Origin: Nocardia harenae NBRC 108248 | Lineage (GTDB): Bacteria; Actinomycetota; Actinomycetes; Mycobacteriales; Mycobacteriaceae | Reading direction: 5' to 3' | DNA length: 64,000 nt | NCBI RefSeq assembly: GCF_001612885.1 | Contig: NZ_BDBH01000015.1 | Span: 62,001-126,000, forward strand | Shown: positions 6,943-16,162 of the stretch, one piece after another | Layout of the letters: the number at the start of each line of letters is the position of its first letter | How positions within the stretch are numbered: position 1 is the stretch's first letter | Program-made: the position numbers and the translations under genes | Notes under the pieces: generated by a model | Seen by the model: the letters and a program-made list of their open reading frames with translations, nothing else | Database searches by the model: none | Told to the model about the DNA's origin: nothing

Positions 6943-9900
6943 TCAGTACTCGACTTCCTGCGAGCGGCGACGAATCGTGGTGACCTCGTCGCGCTGATTT
7001 CCGGTGGGGCCGTGGTAGTTCAGCGCGAAGGACTGCTGCGCGTACCCGCCGATGAGGTGCGATGGCTTGATCATGATCCGGGTGAGCGCGTTGTGGATGC
7101 CGCCGCGCTTGCCCTTGCCCTTGAAGTCGGCGGCGCCGGTGCCCTCGATCCGCGGCACGTCCACCGCGCGGTCTTGCGCGTGGTACATGAAGACGGTGCC
7201 CTCGGGCATCCGGTGGCTCACGATGGCGCGCGCCACCACGACGCCGTTGCGGTTCACCGCCTCGATCCAGTCGTTGTCCGCCACCCCGATCTTGGCCGCG
7301 TCCTTCTCCGACATCCAGATCGACTGCCCGCCCCGGCTCAGCGTGAGCATGTGCAGGTTGTCCTGGTAGGCGGAGTGGATGGACCACTTGGAGTGCGGGG
7401 TCAGGTAGCGCACGGTGACGCCGCGCTCGCTGACGCTGCCGATGCCGGGCTCGGCGAAGAGCGCCGACATGTCCAGCGGCGGCCGGAAGACCGGGAGCTG
7501 CTCGCCGAGCTCGATCATCCAGTCGTGGTCGAGGTAGAAGTGCTGCCTGCCGGTGAGCGTGTGCCAGGGCTTGAGCCGCTCGACGTTGATGGTGAACGGC
7601 GAGTAGCGGCGGCCGCCGGTCTCGCTGCCCGACCACTCCGGCGAGGTGATCACCGGCACCGGGCGGGCCTGGGTATCGGCGAAGGTGATCCGCTTGCCCT
7701 CGTGCTCGCGGGCCAGGTCGGCGAGCTCGGTGCCGGTGCGCCGCTCCAGCGCCTCGAACCCCTCGACCGCGAGCCGGCCGTTGGTGGTGCCGGAGAGCGC
7801 CAGGATGGCCTCGGCGGCGTGCGTGTCCTTGGCCAGCGAGGGCCTGCCCTGCGCGATCCCGGAGACCACGGTGCCATTGGTCCCGGCGAGGTAGCGCACC
7901 TCGGGCTCCGGGTAGGTGGTGACGCCCTTGGTGGTGGTGCCCAGCGTCTCGACCAGCGGGCCGAGCGCCGCCATCTTCTCCGCCAGCCGCGGGTAGTCGC
8001 GCTCCACCTCGACCAGCTTGGGCATGGTGCGGCCGGGGATCGGCTCGCACTCGCCCGCCTTCCAGTCCAGCACCTTGCCGCCGGCCTGGGCCAGCGCGTC
8101 CGGGGAGTCGTGCTGCAGCGGCACCGCGACGATGTCCTTGCGCACGCCGAGGTGCTTCTCCGCGAGCCAGGAGAAGCCGCGGGCGATCCGGTGGAACGCC
8201 TCGAAATCGGTCTTCGCCTCCCAGGGCGGCGAGATGGCCGGGGAGAAGGCGTGCACGAAGGGGTGCATGTCGGTGGAGGAGAGGTCGTGCTTCTCGTACC
8301 AGGTGGCGGCGGGCAGCACGATATCGCTGAACAGCGTGGTACTCGTCATCCGGAAGTCCAGCGAGAGCAGCAGGTCCAGCTTGCCGGTGGCGGCCTCGTC
8401 GCGCCAGACCAGCTCCTGCGGCCGGACCCCCGGGGTGTCGTCGGTCTGCAGGTTGGAGTCGGTGCCGAGCAGGTGCCGGTGGAAGTACTCGTTGCCCTTG
8501 CCGGAGGAGCCGAGCAGATTGGCCCGCCAGACCGTGAGGCAGCGCGGGAAGTTCTCCGGGGCGTCCGGGTCCTCGCAGGCGAAGCGGAGGGCGTCGGATT
8601 TCAGCTCGTCCACGATGTATTCGGCGGCGGGCTTGCCCGCCTCGGCGGCCTGATCGGCGAGGTCGAGCGGGTTGCGGTCGAAGGTAGGGTAGCTCGGCAT
8701 CCAGCCGAGGCGGGTGGCGAGCGCGATATTGTCCGCCGCGGTGCGGCCGGCGAAGCGGCCGGTTCCCAGCGGCGACGCGAAGCTCTCGGCGGTGAAGGGG
8801 TCGTAGCGCCACTGGTCGTTGCTCAGGTACCAGAAGACGGTGCCCTGCATCTGCCGCGGCGGGCGCTGCCAGTCCAGCCCGAAGGCCAGCGTGGACCAGC
8901 CGGTCACCGGGCGGCACTTCTCCTGCCCGACGTAGTGCGCCCAGCCGCCGCCGTTCACCCCCTGGCAGCCGGTGAGCAGCGTCAGGGTGAAGAACGAGCG
9001 GTAGATCTGGTCGGAGTGGAACCAGTGGTTGGTGCCCGCGCCCATGAGGATCATGGAGCGGCCGCCCGACTTCTCGGCGTTGTCGGCGAACTCGCGCGCG
9101 ATCCGCTCGGCCTGCACGGCGGGGACGCCGGTGATGCGCTCCTGCCAGGCCGGGGTGTACGGCCGCTCGGGGTCGTCGTAGCCGGTGGGCCAGTCGCCCG
9201 GCAGCCCGTCGCGCCCGACCCCGTACTGGGCGAGCAGCAGGTCGAAGACGGTGGTCACCCGCTTGCCCGCGACCTCGCGGGTGGGCACCCCGCGCAGCAG
9301 CACCTCGGGCGAGTCGGCGTCGAAGCGCGGTAGCCGGATGGTCGCCGGTTCGCCGCCGAGCAGGGTGAGCAGCGGGCGGGTGTCGCCGAGGTCGAGGTTC
9401 CAGTGGCCCGCGTCGGCGGCGTTGAAGCGGTGGCCGAGCGCGCCGTTCGGCACCACCGGCGCGCCGCCCTCGTCCAGCAGCACCGGCTTGTGCGCGGCGC
9501 CCTCGCCGGATTCGCCCAGGTCGGCCGCGGTGAGGAACTTGCCGGGGAGCTCGCCGTCCAGGCAGACCAGGTACGGCAGGTCGGTGTACCTCGTGACGTA
9601 CTCGTGGAACCGCTCGGTGCGCCGCTCGGCGAAGAACTCGCGCAGGATCACGTGGCCCATGGCCATGGCGAGCGCGGCGTCGGTGCCCGGCCGGGCGGGC
9701 ACCCACTCGTCGGCGAACTTGGTGTTGTCGGCGTAGTCCGGCGAGACCACGATGACCTTCTGGCCGCGGTAGCGGGCCTCGGTCATGTAGTGCGCGTCCG
9801 GGGTCCTGGTCACCGGGACGTTCGAGCCCCACATGATGAGGTAGCTCGCGTCGAACCAGTCCGCCGACTCCGGCACGTCGGTCTGGTCGCCGAAGACCTG

Positions 9901-10635
9901 CGGCGAGGCGACCGGCAGGTCCGCGTACCAGTCGTAGAAGGAGAGCATGGAGCCGCCGAGCAGCGAGATGAACCTGGCCCCGGCGGCATGGCTGACCATG
10001 GACATGGCCGGGATCGGGGAGAACCCGGCGACCCGGTCCGGCCCGTACTGCTTGACCGTGTGCACGTGCGCGGCGGCCGCGATCTCGGCCGCCTCCCACC
10101 ACTCGGCCCGGACGAAGCCGCCCTTGCCGCGCGCCGCCTTGTACCGCTTCGCCTTCGCCGGATCCTCGACCACATCGGCCCAGGCCAGCACCGGATCCTT
10201 GAGCCGCTCCTTGGCCTCCCGGTACAGCTCGAGCAGCACCCCGCGCACGTAGGGGTAGCGCACCCGCGCGGGGGAGTAGGTGTACCAGGAGAAGGAGGCC
10301 CCGCGCGGGCAGCCGCGCGGCTCGTACTCCGGCTTGTCCGCGCCGACCGAGGGGTAGTCGGTCTGCTGCGACTCCCAGGTGATCACGCCGTCCTTGACGT
10401 AGATCTTCCAGGAGCACGAGCCGGTGCAGTTCACCCCGTGCGTGGAGCGCACCACCTTGTCGTGCGACCAGCGGTCCCGGTAGAACTCGTCGGCCGAGCG
10501 CCCGCCCACCCGGTGCACGCTGCGCAGATCGTCCGAGGTCTCGTCGCGCCGGAAGTAGCGCCCGAGCCGGAGCAGCGCGTCACCCGGATCCTGCGTTTCT
10601 CGCGTATCGGCCACCACCCGAGGGTAAATAGGCAT
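6943..10635 (-). CDS. narG: Respiratory nitrate reductase alpha subunit (molybdopterin catalytic subunit)
   Basis: A 1230-residue cytoplasmic-facing catalytic subunit that reduces nitrate to nitrite with bis-MGD molybdenum. The N-terminal FS0 cluster motif is THGVNCTGSCSWKIYVKDG with the downstream CPRGAS, where His replaces the first Cys as in all NarG proteins. The following EYEPRGCPRGASFSWYTYSP, the substrate-channel region YLIMWGSNVPVTRTPDAH and the C-terminal QSFALNYHGPTGNQRDE are all typical. It heads the narGHJI operon. No clear Shine-Dalgarno precedes the ATG. No nitrate transporter or NarL-type regulator is adjacent; two XRE regulators are divergent instead. Confidence 0.98.
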   Translation of the reverse strand: MPIYPRVVADTRETQDPGDALLRLGRYFRRDETSDDLRSVHRVGGRSADEFYRDRWSHDKVVRSTHGVNCTGSCSWKIYVKDGVITWESQQTDYPSVGADKPEYEPRGCPRGASFSWYTYSPARVRYPYVRGVLLELYREAKERLKDPVLAWADVVEDPAKAKRYKAARGKGGFVRAEWWEAAEIAAAAHVHTVKQYGPDRVAGFSPIPAMSMVSHAAGARFISLLGGSMLSFYDWYADLPVASPQVFGDQTDVPESADWFDASYLIMWGSNVPVTRTPDAHYMTEARYRGQKVIVVSPDYADNTKFADEWVPARPGTDAALAMAMGHVILREFFAERRTERFHEYVTRYTDLPYLVCLDGELPGKFLTAADLGESGEGAAHKPVLLDEGGAPVVPNGALGHRFNAADAGHWNLDLGDTRPLLTLLGGEPATIRLPRFDADSPEVLLRGVPTREVAGKRVTTVFDLLLAQYGVGRDGLPGDWPTGYDDPERPYTPAWQERITGVPAVQAERIAREFADNAEKSGGRSMILMGAGTNHWFHSDQIYRSFFTLTLLTGCQGVNGGGWAHYVGQEKCRPVTGWSTLAFGLDWQRPPRQMQGTVFWYLSNDQWRYDPFTAESFASPLGTGRFAGRTAADNIALATRLGWMPSYPTFDRNPLDLADQAAEAGKPAAEYIVDELKSDALRFACEDPDAPENFPRCLTVWRANLLGSSGKGNEYFHRHLLGTDSNLQTDDTPGVRPQELVWRDEAATGKLDLLLSLDFRMTSTTLFSDIVLPAATWYEKHDLSSTDMHPFVHAFSPAISPPWEAKTDFEAFHRIARGFSWLAEKHLGVRKDIVAVPLQHDSPDALAQAGGKVLDWKAGECEPIPGRTMPKLVEVERDYPRLAEKMAALGPLVETLGTTTKGVTTYPEPEVRYLAGTNGTVVSGIAQGRPSLAKDTHAAEAILALSGTTNGRLAVEGFEALERRTGTELADLAREHEGKRITFADTQARPVPVITSPEWSGSETGGRRYSPFTINVERLKPWHTLTGRQHFYLDHDWMIELGEQLPVFRPPLDMSALFAEPGIGSVSERGVTVRYLTPHSKWSIHSAYQDNLHMLTLSRGGQSIWMSEKDAAKIGVADNDWIEAVNRNGVVVARAIVSHRMPEGTVFMYHAQDRAVDVPRIEGTGAADFKGKGKRGGIHNALTRIMIKPSHLIGGYAQQSFALNYHGPTGNQRDEVTTIRRRSQEVEY

Positions 10636-10643
10636 CGTCGCAG

Positions 10644-10692
10644 GTCAAAACGGTTGACTCACAGCCCGCTTCGGCTCGGGGTGAGCTGTGAG
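10644..10692. promoter_or_regulatory. Two inverted repeats just upstream of narG
   Basis: GTCAA-N5-TTGAC occupies 10644-10658, only nine bases from the narG ATG. It is followed directly by CTCACAGC (10658-10665) and GCTGTGAG (10685-10692), an 8-bp inverted repeat with 19 bases between the arms. Their position suits operators controlling nar transcription. Neither matches the FNR box TTGAT-N4-ATCAA exactly, and the cognate regulator is unknown. Confidence 0.4.
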
Positions 10693-10771
10693 GGGGCCGC
10701 AACACCCCGGTCACGGAGCTCCGCGATCACCAGGCGGAACGGGCGCGGCAGCGGCCGCGGTGATGGTTCGG

Positions 10772-10808
10772 AAACCGCCGCTTCTCCGGCGGTTTACATT
10801 TGTTTACA
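10772..10808. promoter_or_regulatory. 9-bp hairpin plus paired GTTTACA repeats
   Basis: AAACCGCCG and CGGCGGTTT form a 9-bp stem with a 6-base loop (10772-10795). It runs into two direct copies of GTTTACA (10792-10798 and 10802-10808), exactly one helical turn apart. The spacing favours a protein-binding site or promoter element for the XRE gene over a terminator. This is inferred from symmetry only. Confidence 0.4.
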
Positions 10809-10981
10809 CAGCGGGCGCCGGAGCGGTAGGTAAAGAATCGATAAAGTTTCGTGGCTCCGCGCGCTGTTTCCGCCCGGATCGCTGAGCATGGGGCAACACA
10901 GGATCGGCCTGGCACCGCGGCCGACGCGTCGATGGAGCTCCGCCGGTTCGCGGTGTACGACAGCGCAGGGAGTGGTGTGCC

Positions 10982-11767
10982 GTGCCGGATGGTGTGCTGG
11001 AAGCTCGCGACCGCCTCGACGTGGTGCCCCCGACCTTCGGGGGCACGCTGCGCCGCATTCGTGACGACCGCGGCGTCTCCAGGGAGAAGCTGGCCTTCGC
11101 CGCCGGGGTGAGCGCCAGCTACATCGCGCACCTGGAGAGCGGGGAGCGCGAGCACCCCACCCGCTCGGTGGTCGACGCGCTGCTCCGCTACCTGGACCGG
11201 GTGGTCCGGCTGCCCGCCGACGACCGCAGGCACCTGTTCGAACTGGCCGGGCTGGCCGTCACCGAGGTGCCGACCGTCGACGAGCTGCGCGCCGGGATCG
11301 GCCCGGCCATGCGCCGCGGCCTGAGCCTGCACGAACCGAACCCGGCCGGGTTCTTCGACGCGCGCTGGAACCTGCTCGCGGTGAACCGGGTGGCCGCGGC
11401 GATGTTCCCCGGGCTGGCCGAGGGCGGGAACATGCTGCACTGGATGTTCGGCGACCCGTCCGCCCGCCGGGCACTGCCGGACTGGGAGCGGGTCACCGCG
11501 CTCAGCGTCGCCAACCTGCGCGGCCGGATCGGCAGGCCGGGCGAGGCGGCGTGGGCGGGCGCGCTGCTGGCCGAGCTGAGCCACTACCCGGAGTTCCGGA
11601 GGCTCTGGAGCACCGGCGCCATCTCCTACGGCGGCGACCTCCCGATGCTGCGCTTCCACGACGCCGCCGCGGGCGCCCCCTGCCTGCTGGAGTTCCAGGT
11701 CTACGAGGTCGACTCCGGCGTGCACCCGGGGTGGATCCGCTTCTTCCTCGGCTTCCGGAGCAGCTGA
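10982..11767 (+). CDS. XRE-family regulator with MmyB-like ligand domain (copy 1)
   Basis: A 261-residue DNA-binding protein. Residues ~20-75 are a Cro/CI helix-turn-helix (LRRIRDDRGVSREKLAF, GVSASYIAHLESGERE). The rest matches the MmyB-type PAS-like domain, with the hallmarks HEPNPAGFFDARWNLLAVN and the aromatic-rich segment ending in HPGWIRFFLGF. Proteins of this class are typically regulators of neighbouring dehydrogenases or oxidoreductases and may sense a small lipophilic ligand. The GTG start follows GGGAG. It is divergent from narG and about 44% similar by eye to the next gene, so the pair arose by tandem duplication. Confidence 0.86.
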   Translation: MPDGVLEARDRLDVVPPTFGGTLRRIRDDRGVSREKLAFAAGVSASYIAHLESGEREHPTRSVVDALLRYLDRVVRLPADDRRHLFELAGLAVTEVPTVDELRAGIGPAMRRGLSLHEPNPAGFFDARWNLLAVNRVAAAMFPGLAEGGNMLHWMFGDPSARRALPDWERVTALSVANLRGRIGRPGEAAWAGALLAELSHYPEFRRLWSTGAISYGGDLPMLRFHDAAAGAPCLLEFQVYEVDSGVHPGWIRFFLGFRSS

Positions 11768-12020
11768 GCGCGTCCGCGCAGAGGACGATCGGCAGGGCCG
11801 AAGGTCCTCACTTCGCCGGGCCGACCGGCGCTGGTCAATTCACCGGTAATCCGTCGTTTAATATCGGCTCAGCGTGCTCGACGGGGTGGGCCGCCGATAT
11901 GGCACTCGCTGTGGGAAATGTCTCGCACCGTCACGCCGCTTCGGTTTGCCGCCGGAAAGCCGGGCCGCGTGTGATCAACTACGGTGCTGCGTCGGATGGC
12001 GAATCGGGAGCGGGGTTGCT

Positions 12021-12827
12021 GTGGCACGCAAGACACCCGGATCGGGTGCGGAGGGGCAGCTACGGCTGCCGACGCTCGGGGGATTGCTCCGGGAGTTGCG
12101 GGACAGCCGCCGGATCTCCAGGGAAAAGCTCGCCTTCGCGGCGGGCGTGAGCGCCAGCTACATCACGCACCTGGAGAACGGCGACCGCGATCGCCCCACC
12201 AAGCCGGTGCTCGCGGCGCTCATCGCGTACCTGGACCGGATCGAGGTGCTCGGCGACGACGAGCGCAGGCACCTGCTCGAACTCGCCGGGCTGGAGCACG
12301 CCGAGCTACCGGAGGCGGCCACCCTGCGGGCCGCCATCACCACTGACATGCACCGCACGCTGGCCATGCAGGAGCCCAACCTCGCGGCCTACCTCGACAT
12401 CCGCTGGAATGTCCTGGCCTGCAACGATGCCTACCGCAGCGCCTTTCCGGGGGTGGTGGAGAACGGCAATGTGCTGCGCTGGTTCTTCGCCGACCCGGCG
12501 GCGGCGAGGGTGGTGCTGGAGTGGGAGGACGAAGCCATGCTCGCGGTGCAGTCGCTGCGCGCCGCGATCGGCCGCTACGCTGAATCGGACTGGGCGGTCG
12601 GCTTTCTCGCCGAGCTGGCCGAGTTCCCGGAATTCCGCAGGTTGTGGGAGCGCGGCGGCGCCTCGTACGGGCGCGAGCGGCTCGCCATGTACCTGCGCGA
12701 CCCGCGGACCGGGGTGCCGCAGCACATCGCGGTGCAGACCTTCCGGCTCGATGCCGGGCCGTACCCGGGCTTCGTGCAGTACTTCCTCGGTATGCGGGTG
12801 CGCCGAGAAGGCCGGGCAATCGGGTGA
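12021..12827 (+). CDS. XRE-family regulator with MmyB-like ligand domain (copy 2)
   Basis: A 268-residue paralogue of the preceding gene with the same order of parts: helix-turn-helix (ISREKLAFAAGVSASYITHL), then the MmyB-like domain (EPNLAAYLDIRWNVLACN) and the terminal YPGFVQYFLGM. The frame is open further upstream to 11874, but codons there look non-coding. The GTG at 12021 has GGGAG ten bases before it and aligns with the paralogue's start. The 253 bp before it holds an 8-bp inverted repeat ATATCGGC / GCCGATAT (11861-11868, 11893-11900), a possible operator. Its target genes are unknown. Confidence 0.84.
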   Translation: MARKTPGSGAEGQLRLPTLGGLLRELRDSRRISREKLAFAAGVSASYITHLENGDRDRPTKPVLAALIAYLDRIEVLGDDERRHLLELAGLEHAELPEAATLRAAITTDMHRTLAMQEPNLAAYLDIRWNVLACNDAYRSAFPGVVENGNVLRWFFADPAAARVVLEWEDEAMLAVQSLRAAIGRYAESDWAVGFLAELAEFPEFRRLWERGGASYGRERLAMYLRDPRTGVPQHIAVQTFRLDAGPYPGFVQYFLGMRVRREGRAIG

Positions 12828-13173
12828 TTTCGATTAACTAGAAGTTAGCTAGGACGTTGCGCTGGGGGCGCTGTCCGCCTCTGCGCTGAGGTCACGTGGT
12901 TCGCTGTGCGCGCTTCGGAGCGAATGCCGAGATTTTGCCCGACCACGATCGATTCTGCCTGCGGTTCAGTGGAATCCGGTGTGTCACTGCCGGGTGTATG
13001 TACAGCAAGGGGTTTGCCGGATCAACGGCGATTCATGGACATCTCCCTGTCCGCGTCGGTAGACCTGACTCGAGACAATTCAGCTCGAGTGGGCGAGACG
13101 TATTCCGGAGCAGGGATCCGATGGTTCGTATCGAACCGGACCGGAATCGTCGACCGCGGGGAAGTGAGCCGGA
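12828..13173. other. 346-bp stretch without a supported gene
   Basis: The base composition is less GC-rich than around it, and no frame has actinobacterial codon bias. A short imperfect symmetry, AACT-AGA-AGTT, lies near 12836-12846. Nothing else was recognised. Confidence 0.5.
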
Positions 13174-14115
13174 ATGGTGCAGCGTTTCGAGTCCGTACCG
13201 CATATCTCGCTGGCGGCCGTCGGCGACGGCAGCTCCGGCACCTTCGCGGTGTGCGGGGAGGAGGGCAACGCGCTGTGGTACGGGCCGTTCGGCGCCGACG
13301 ACCCGGACCACCCGCGCGGTGACCGGCTGGCCGCCGCGACGGCCGCCGCAGCCCGCGCGGTCTGGCTGGCGGGCCGGGCCCGCACCGACGCCGGGCTGGA
13401 CGAGGCCACCCTGCATCTCTGCGTCATCGACCCCGACATCGACGCGACCGCACTGGCCTGCGCGGCCTCCCTGGCCGGGCTGGCGCTGGATCTGATCGTC
13501 ACCGACGACAATCCCGCTCTCGACTGGTGCCACGCCCACGGGCGGCTGAACTGGCGCTCCGGCATCCTGGACGACCTCATCGACGACTGCGAACCCGCGG
13601 CGCTCGACGATGCCGCCGACCCCGCCAGCACCGCCAGGCTCGTGCACCGACAACTCCATACGGCCCCTGAGGAAAGGCTTGCCACCATGTACCACGCCAC
13701 CGCCGACCGACCGGATTCCTTCGACCCCATCGACGAGAGCGTCGAGCTGCGCGCCGCGCTGGAGGCGCTGCTGCTGCACGACGCGGTCGGGCTGGACGCC
13801 AAGATGCGGCACGCGATCGCCGCGGTGGTCCACCTCGCCGTCGACACCCCGCACGGCCCGCCGGAGGACGCCATCGAGTTCCTCGGCAGGCTGGACGCGG
13901 CCTGGCTGATCGCCGCCTGGCAGGAGCAGGACACCGAGCTCTCGCTGATCGCCACCCTGGCCGCGGGCGAGGTGCCCGCGCTCTCCTGGTGCGAGCTCAT
14001 GTTCACCACCGCGCTCGCGCCCTGGTCGACCAGCCCGGTCGCGCTGCACGCGCGCCGCATCTTCGCCACCGACCGCTCCGGGCGGCAGGTGACGCTGCGC
14101 GCGCACGGCGCGTAG
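13174..14115 (+). CDS. Uncharacterised actinobacterial protein
   Basis: A 313-residue acidic, alanine-rich soluble protein with strong GC-third-position bias, so it is a genuine gene. No signal peptide or membrane segment is seen. The N-terminal half alternates beta-like stretches (TFAVCGEEGNALWYGPFG, LHLCVIDPDIDATAL, LDLIVTDDNPALDWC), and the C-terminal half is mostly helical. I could not assign a family; a distant link to DUF4192-type proteins is conceivable but unsupported. It converges with the MobA-MoeA gene and shares no obvious operon. Confidence 0.7.
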   Translation: MVQRFESVPHISLAAVGDGSSGTFAVCGEEGNALWYGPFGADDPDHPRGDRLAAATAAAARAVWLAGRARTDAGLDEATLHLCVIDPDIDATALACAASLAGLALDLIVTDDNPALDWCHAHGRLNWRSGILDDLIDDCEPAALDDAADPASTARLVHRQLHTAPEERLATMYHATADRPDSFDPIDESVELRAALEALLLHDAVGLDAKMRHAIAAVVHLAVDTPHGPPEDAIEFLGRLDAAWLIAAWQEQDTELSLIATLAAGEVPALSWCELMFTTALAPWSTSPVALHARRIFATDRSGRQVTLRAHGA

Positions 14116-14250
14116 CCCGGGGCAGCGCGAGCTCGCCGAACTGCGCGATCCAGCGGTGCGGTGGGCGCGGGACGTTCGGTGGCGAGCGGGGTGTCGCGGC
14201 GCACCGCCGGGGCCAGGTTCAGGGCGCGCTGCTGATTCGCCCGGCCCGGA

Positions 14251-16152
14251 TCAGCCGGGGAGCGCGAGGAATTCGACGAGCGCGCCGTCGGCGGCGCCTG
14301 CCGGGACGACCACCAGCCCGTCCCGGCCGACCAGCCCGCCGAGGTGCGCGGTGCGGACGGCAGGGTCGCCGCGGAAGCCGCCCTCCGGTGCGTGCCTGGC
14401 CGGGACGACGCGCGGGACCGGGCCCGCGATCTCGGCGGCATTGTGCAGCGGGCCGCGGAGTGCCGTGGCCGGGGTGGCGCCGGTGCGGCCGGCGACGATG
14501 GCTTCGGCAAGGGCGAGCAGGGTCGCCACGGCGGCGTAGGGGTTGCCGGGCAGCCCGAGAACGGTGGTGCGTGCTGATGTTTCGGCGACAACGGTGGAGC
14601 CGCCGGGGCGGAGCCGGAGGCGCGGGACGAGGATGCGGGCACCGGATCGGGTGATCGCGCCGCGCAGCTGGTCGGCGGCGCCGCCGCCGGTGGCGCCGAC
14701 CACCACCAGCAGGTCGCGGTCGTGCGCGGCGTCGAGGACGGCGTCGAAGCCGTGCGCGGTATCGCGCAGGTGCACGCGGTCGAGCGCGGTGATGCCGCAG
14801 GCCGCGAGGAGGTCGGGCAGGATCGGGCCGATGGAGTCCCTGGTCTGCCCGGCGTGCAGGGGGCCGTCGGCGCGAATCTCATCGCCGGTCATGATGATCC
14901 GGGCGCGCACCGGGCCGCGCACAGCGGCGGTGGTGACCTCGACCGAGGCGGCGGCCGAGATCAGTGCGGTGGTGACCGGGGTGCCCGCCGGGGCGATCTC
15001 GGCGCCGAGCGCGCGGTCCTCGCCCTGCCTGCGGATGTCGTCGCGGAGCGGGGAGTCGGGGAGCAGCGCGAGGATTGCCGTGGCCGGGGCCCGCTCGCCG
15101 AGCGGCGGCTCGGTCTGTCCGGTGCCGGCGGCCGGCCCCGGACCTTCCGCGTTCACGGATGCGCCCGAGCTCGAACCGTCCGCGCGGGCTGGTGCGGCCG
15201 GCCCCGGATCTTCCCCGCGGGCGGGGGTGCCCGAGCCGGGCAGGAGCGTCGCGAATTCGTCGCGGACGACGCGCGTGGTTCCGTCGGGGAGGTGCGCGCC
15301 GGTGGCGATCCGCACCGCCTCGCCCGGCTCCAGCCCGGCCGGGCGCTCGCCGCCCGCGTACCCGATATCGCGGCGGATGCGCCACGGGCCGGGGCCCGCG
15401 ACGGCGTAGCCGTCCATGGCGGAGACGTCGAAGCGGGGGAGCGGGCCCGCGGCGTGCAGCGGCTCGGCGAGCGCGGCGCCGCGGGCGTCGGCGAGCGCGG
15501 TGGTGCGGGCGGGCAGCGGGGTGAGGCCGGTGCGCAGGGCGGCGCGGGCGTCGTCGAGGGTGTCGCCGAGGACGGTGCGGGCGCGCAGCACCTGCTCGGC
15601 GGTGTCGCAGTCGTCGGTGCCCGGCAGCTCCAGCACCGCGCTCGCGGCCGGGACCAGCGCCTTCATCGGGTGGTTCACCGGGGAGCCGAGCGCGGCCAGC
15701 GCGGAGTCGAGCGCGCCGCGCCGCCACACCCCGATCAGGTACTGCGGGCGGCCGTCCCGGTCCGCCGCGAAGGCGGCGTCGGCCGTGCCGAGGTGGTCGA
15801 TCAGGCGCCGCATGGTGTCGGCGGTGAGGAAGGGGAGGTCGGCGGCGAGCACCACCACCAGCGGCGACGGCTCCGCGCCGAGCGCGTCCAGCCCGGCGGC
15901 GAGCGCCGCGACCGGACCGGAGCCGGGCGGCTCCTCCCTGGTCTGCCGGACGTCAGGGCCCAGCTCGGCGCGCTCGGGGCCGACCACCGCGACCCGCGCG
16001 CACCCGGCGACCGCGGCCAGCGCGGCGTCGAGCAGCGAGCGCCCGCCGACCACGATGCCCGGCTTGTCCACCCCGCCCATCCGGCTCGCCCTGCCGCCCG
16101 CCAGCACGACGGCGTCGGCCCGCTCCAGCGGCGGTGCGGCGCGGTTCCCCAT
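14251..16152 (-). CDS. MobA-MoeA fusion: Mo-cofactor guanylyltransferase / molybdopterin molybdenumtransferase
   Basis: A 633-residue two-domain protein. Residues ~10-195 are MobA-like: VVLAGGRASRMGGVDKP (GTP-binding loop) and LAADLPFLT. Residues ~205-633 are MoeA-like: FDVSAMDGYAVAG, DDIRRQGEDRALGAEI, MTGDEIRADG and LGLPGNPYAA. MoeA inserts molybdate into molybdopterin-AMP, and MobA adds GMP to give MGD, the form NarG needs. The two activities are usually separate proteins. Two oddities stand out: a ~50-residue Gly/Pro/Ala-rich insert before DDIRRQGED, and the usually conserved GGxSxGxxD loop, which reads ATGGGAADQLR. It lies ten bases downstream of the VOC gene and probably shares its transcript. 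Confidence 0.85.
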   Translation of the reverse strand: MGNRAAPPLERADAVVLAGGRASRMGGVDKPGIVVGGRSLLDAALAAVAGCARVAVVGPERAELGPDVRQTREEPPGSGPVAALAAGLDALGAEPSPLVVVLAADLPFLTADTMRRLIDHLGTADAAFAADRDGRPQYLIGVWRRGALDSALAALGSPVNHPMKALVPAASAVLELPGTDDCDTAEQVLRARTVLGDTLDDARAALRTGLTPLPARTTALADARGAALAEPLHAAGPLPRFDVSAMDGYAVAGPGPWRIRRDIGYAGGERPAGLEPGEAVRIATGAHLPDGTTRVVRDEFATLLPGSGTPARGEDPGPAAPARADGSSSGASVNAEGPGPAAGTGQTEPPLGERAPATAILALLPDSPLRDDIRRQGEDRALGAEIAPAGTPVTTALISAAASVEVTTAAVRGPVRARIIMTGDEIRADGPLHAGQTRDSIGPILPDLLAACGITALDRVHLRDTAHGFDAVLDAAHDRDLLVVVGATGGGAADQLRGAITRSGARILVPRLRLRPGGSTVVAETSARTTVLGLPGNPYAAVATLLALAEAIVAGRTGATPATALRGPLHNAAEIAGPVPRVVPARHAPEGGFRGDPAVRTAHLGGLVGRDGLVVVPAGAADGALVEFLALPG

Positions 16153-16162
16153 GCGGGCGATG

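Larger units (their letters stand above)
10636..10981. other. narG / XRE divergent intergenic region (346 bp)
   Basis: No coding frame is supported here. The region separates narG from the divergent XRE gene and holds several symmetric elements, listed separately, that could serve as operators for nar or for the regulator. Confidence 0.6.

Noticed and set aside
6655..9333. A long plus-strand open frame antisense to narG
   Set aside because: It mirrors the high-GC codon structure of narG and shows low-complexity Arg/Gly/His content with no domain.
12906..13322. A frame overlapping the start of the uncharacterised gene at 13174
   Set aside because: Codon bias is poor before 13174 and it runs out of frame with the well-biased gene.
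14156..14654. Plus-strand Arg-rich frames across the end of the mobA-moeA gene
   Set aside because: They have no recognisable domain and are mirrors of the minus-strand coding sequence.
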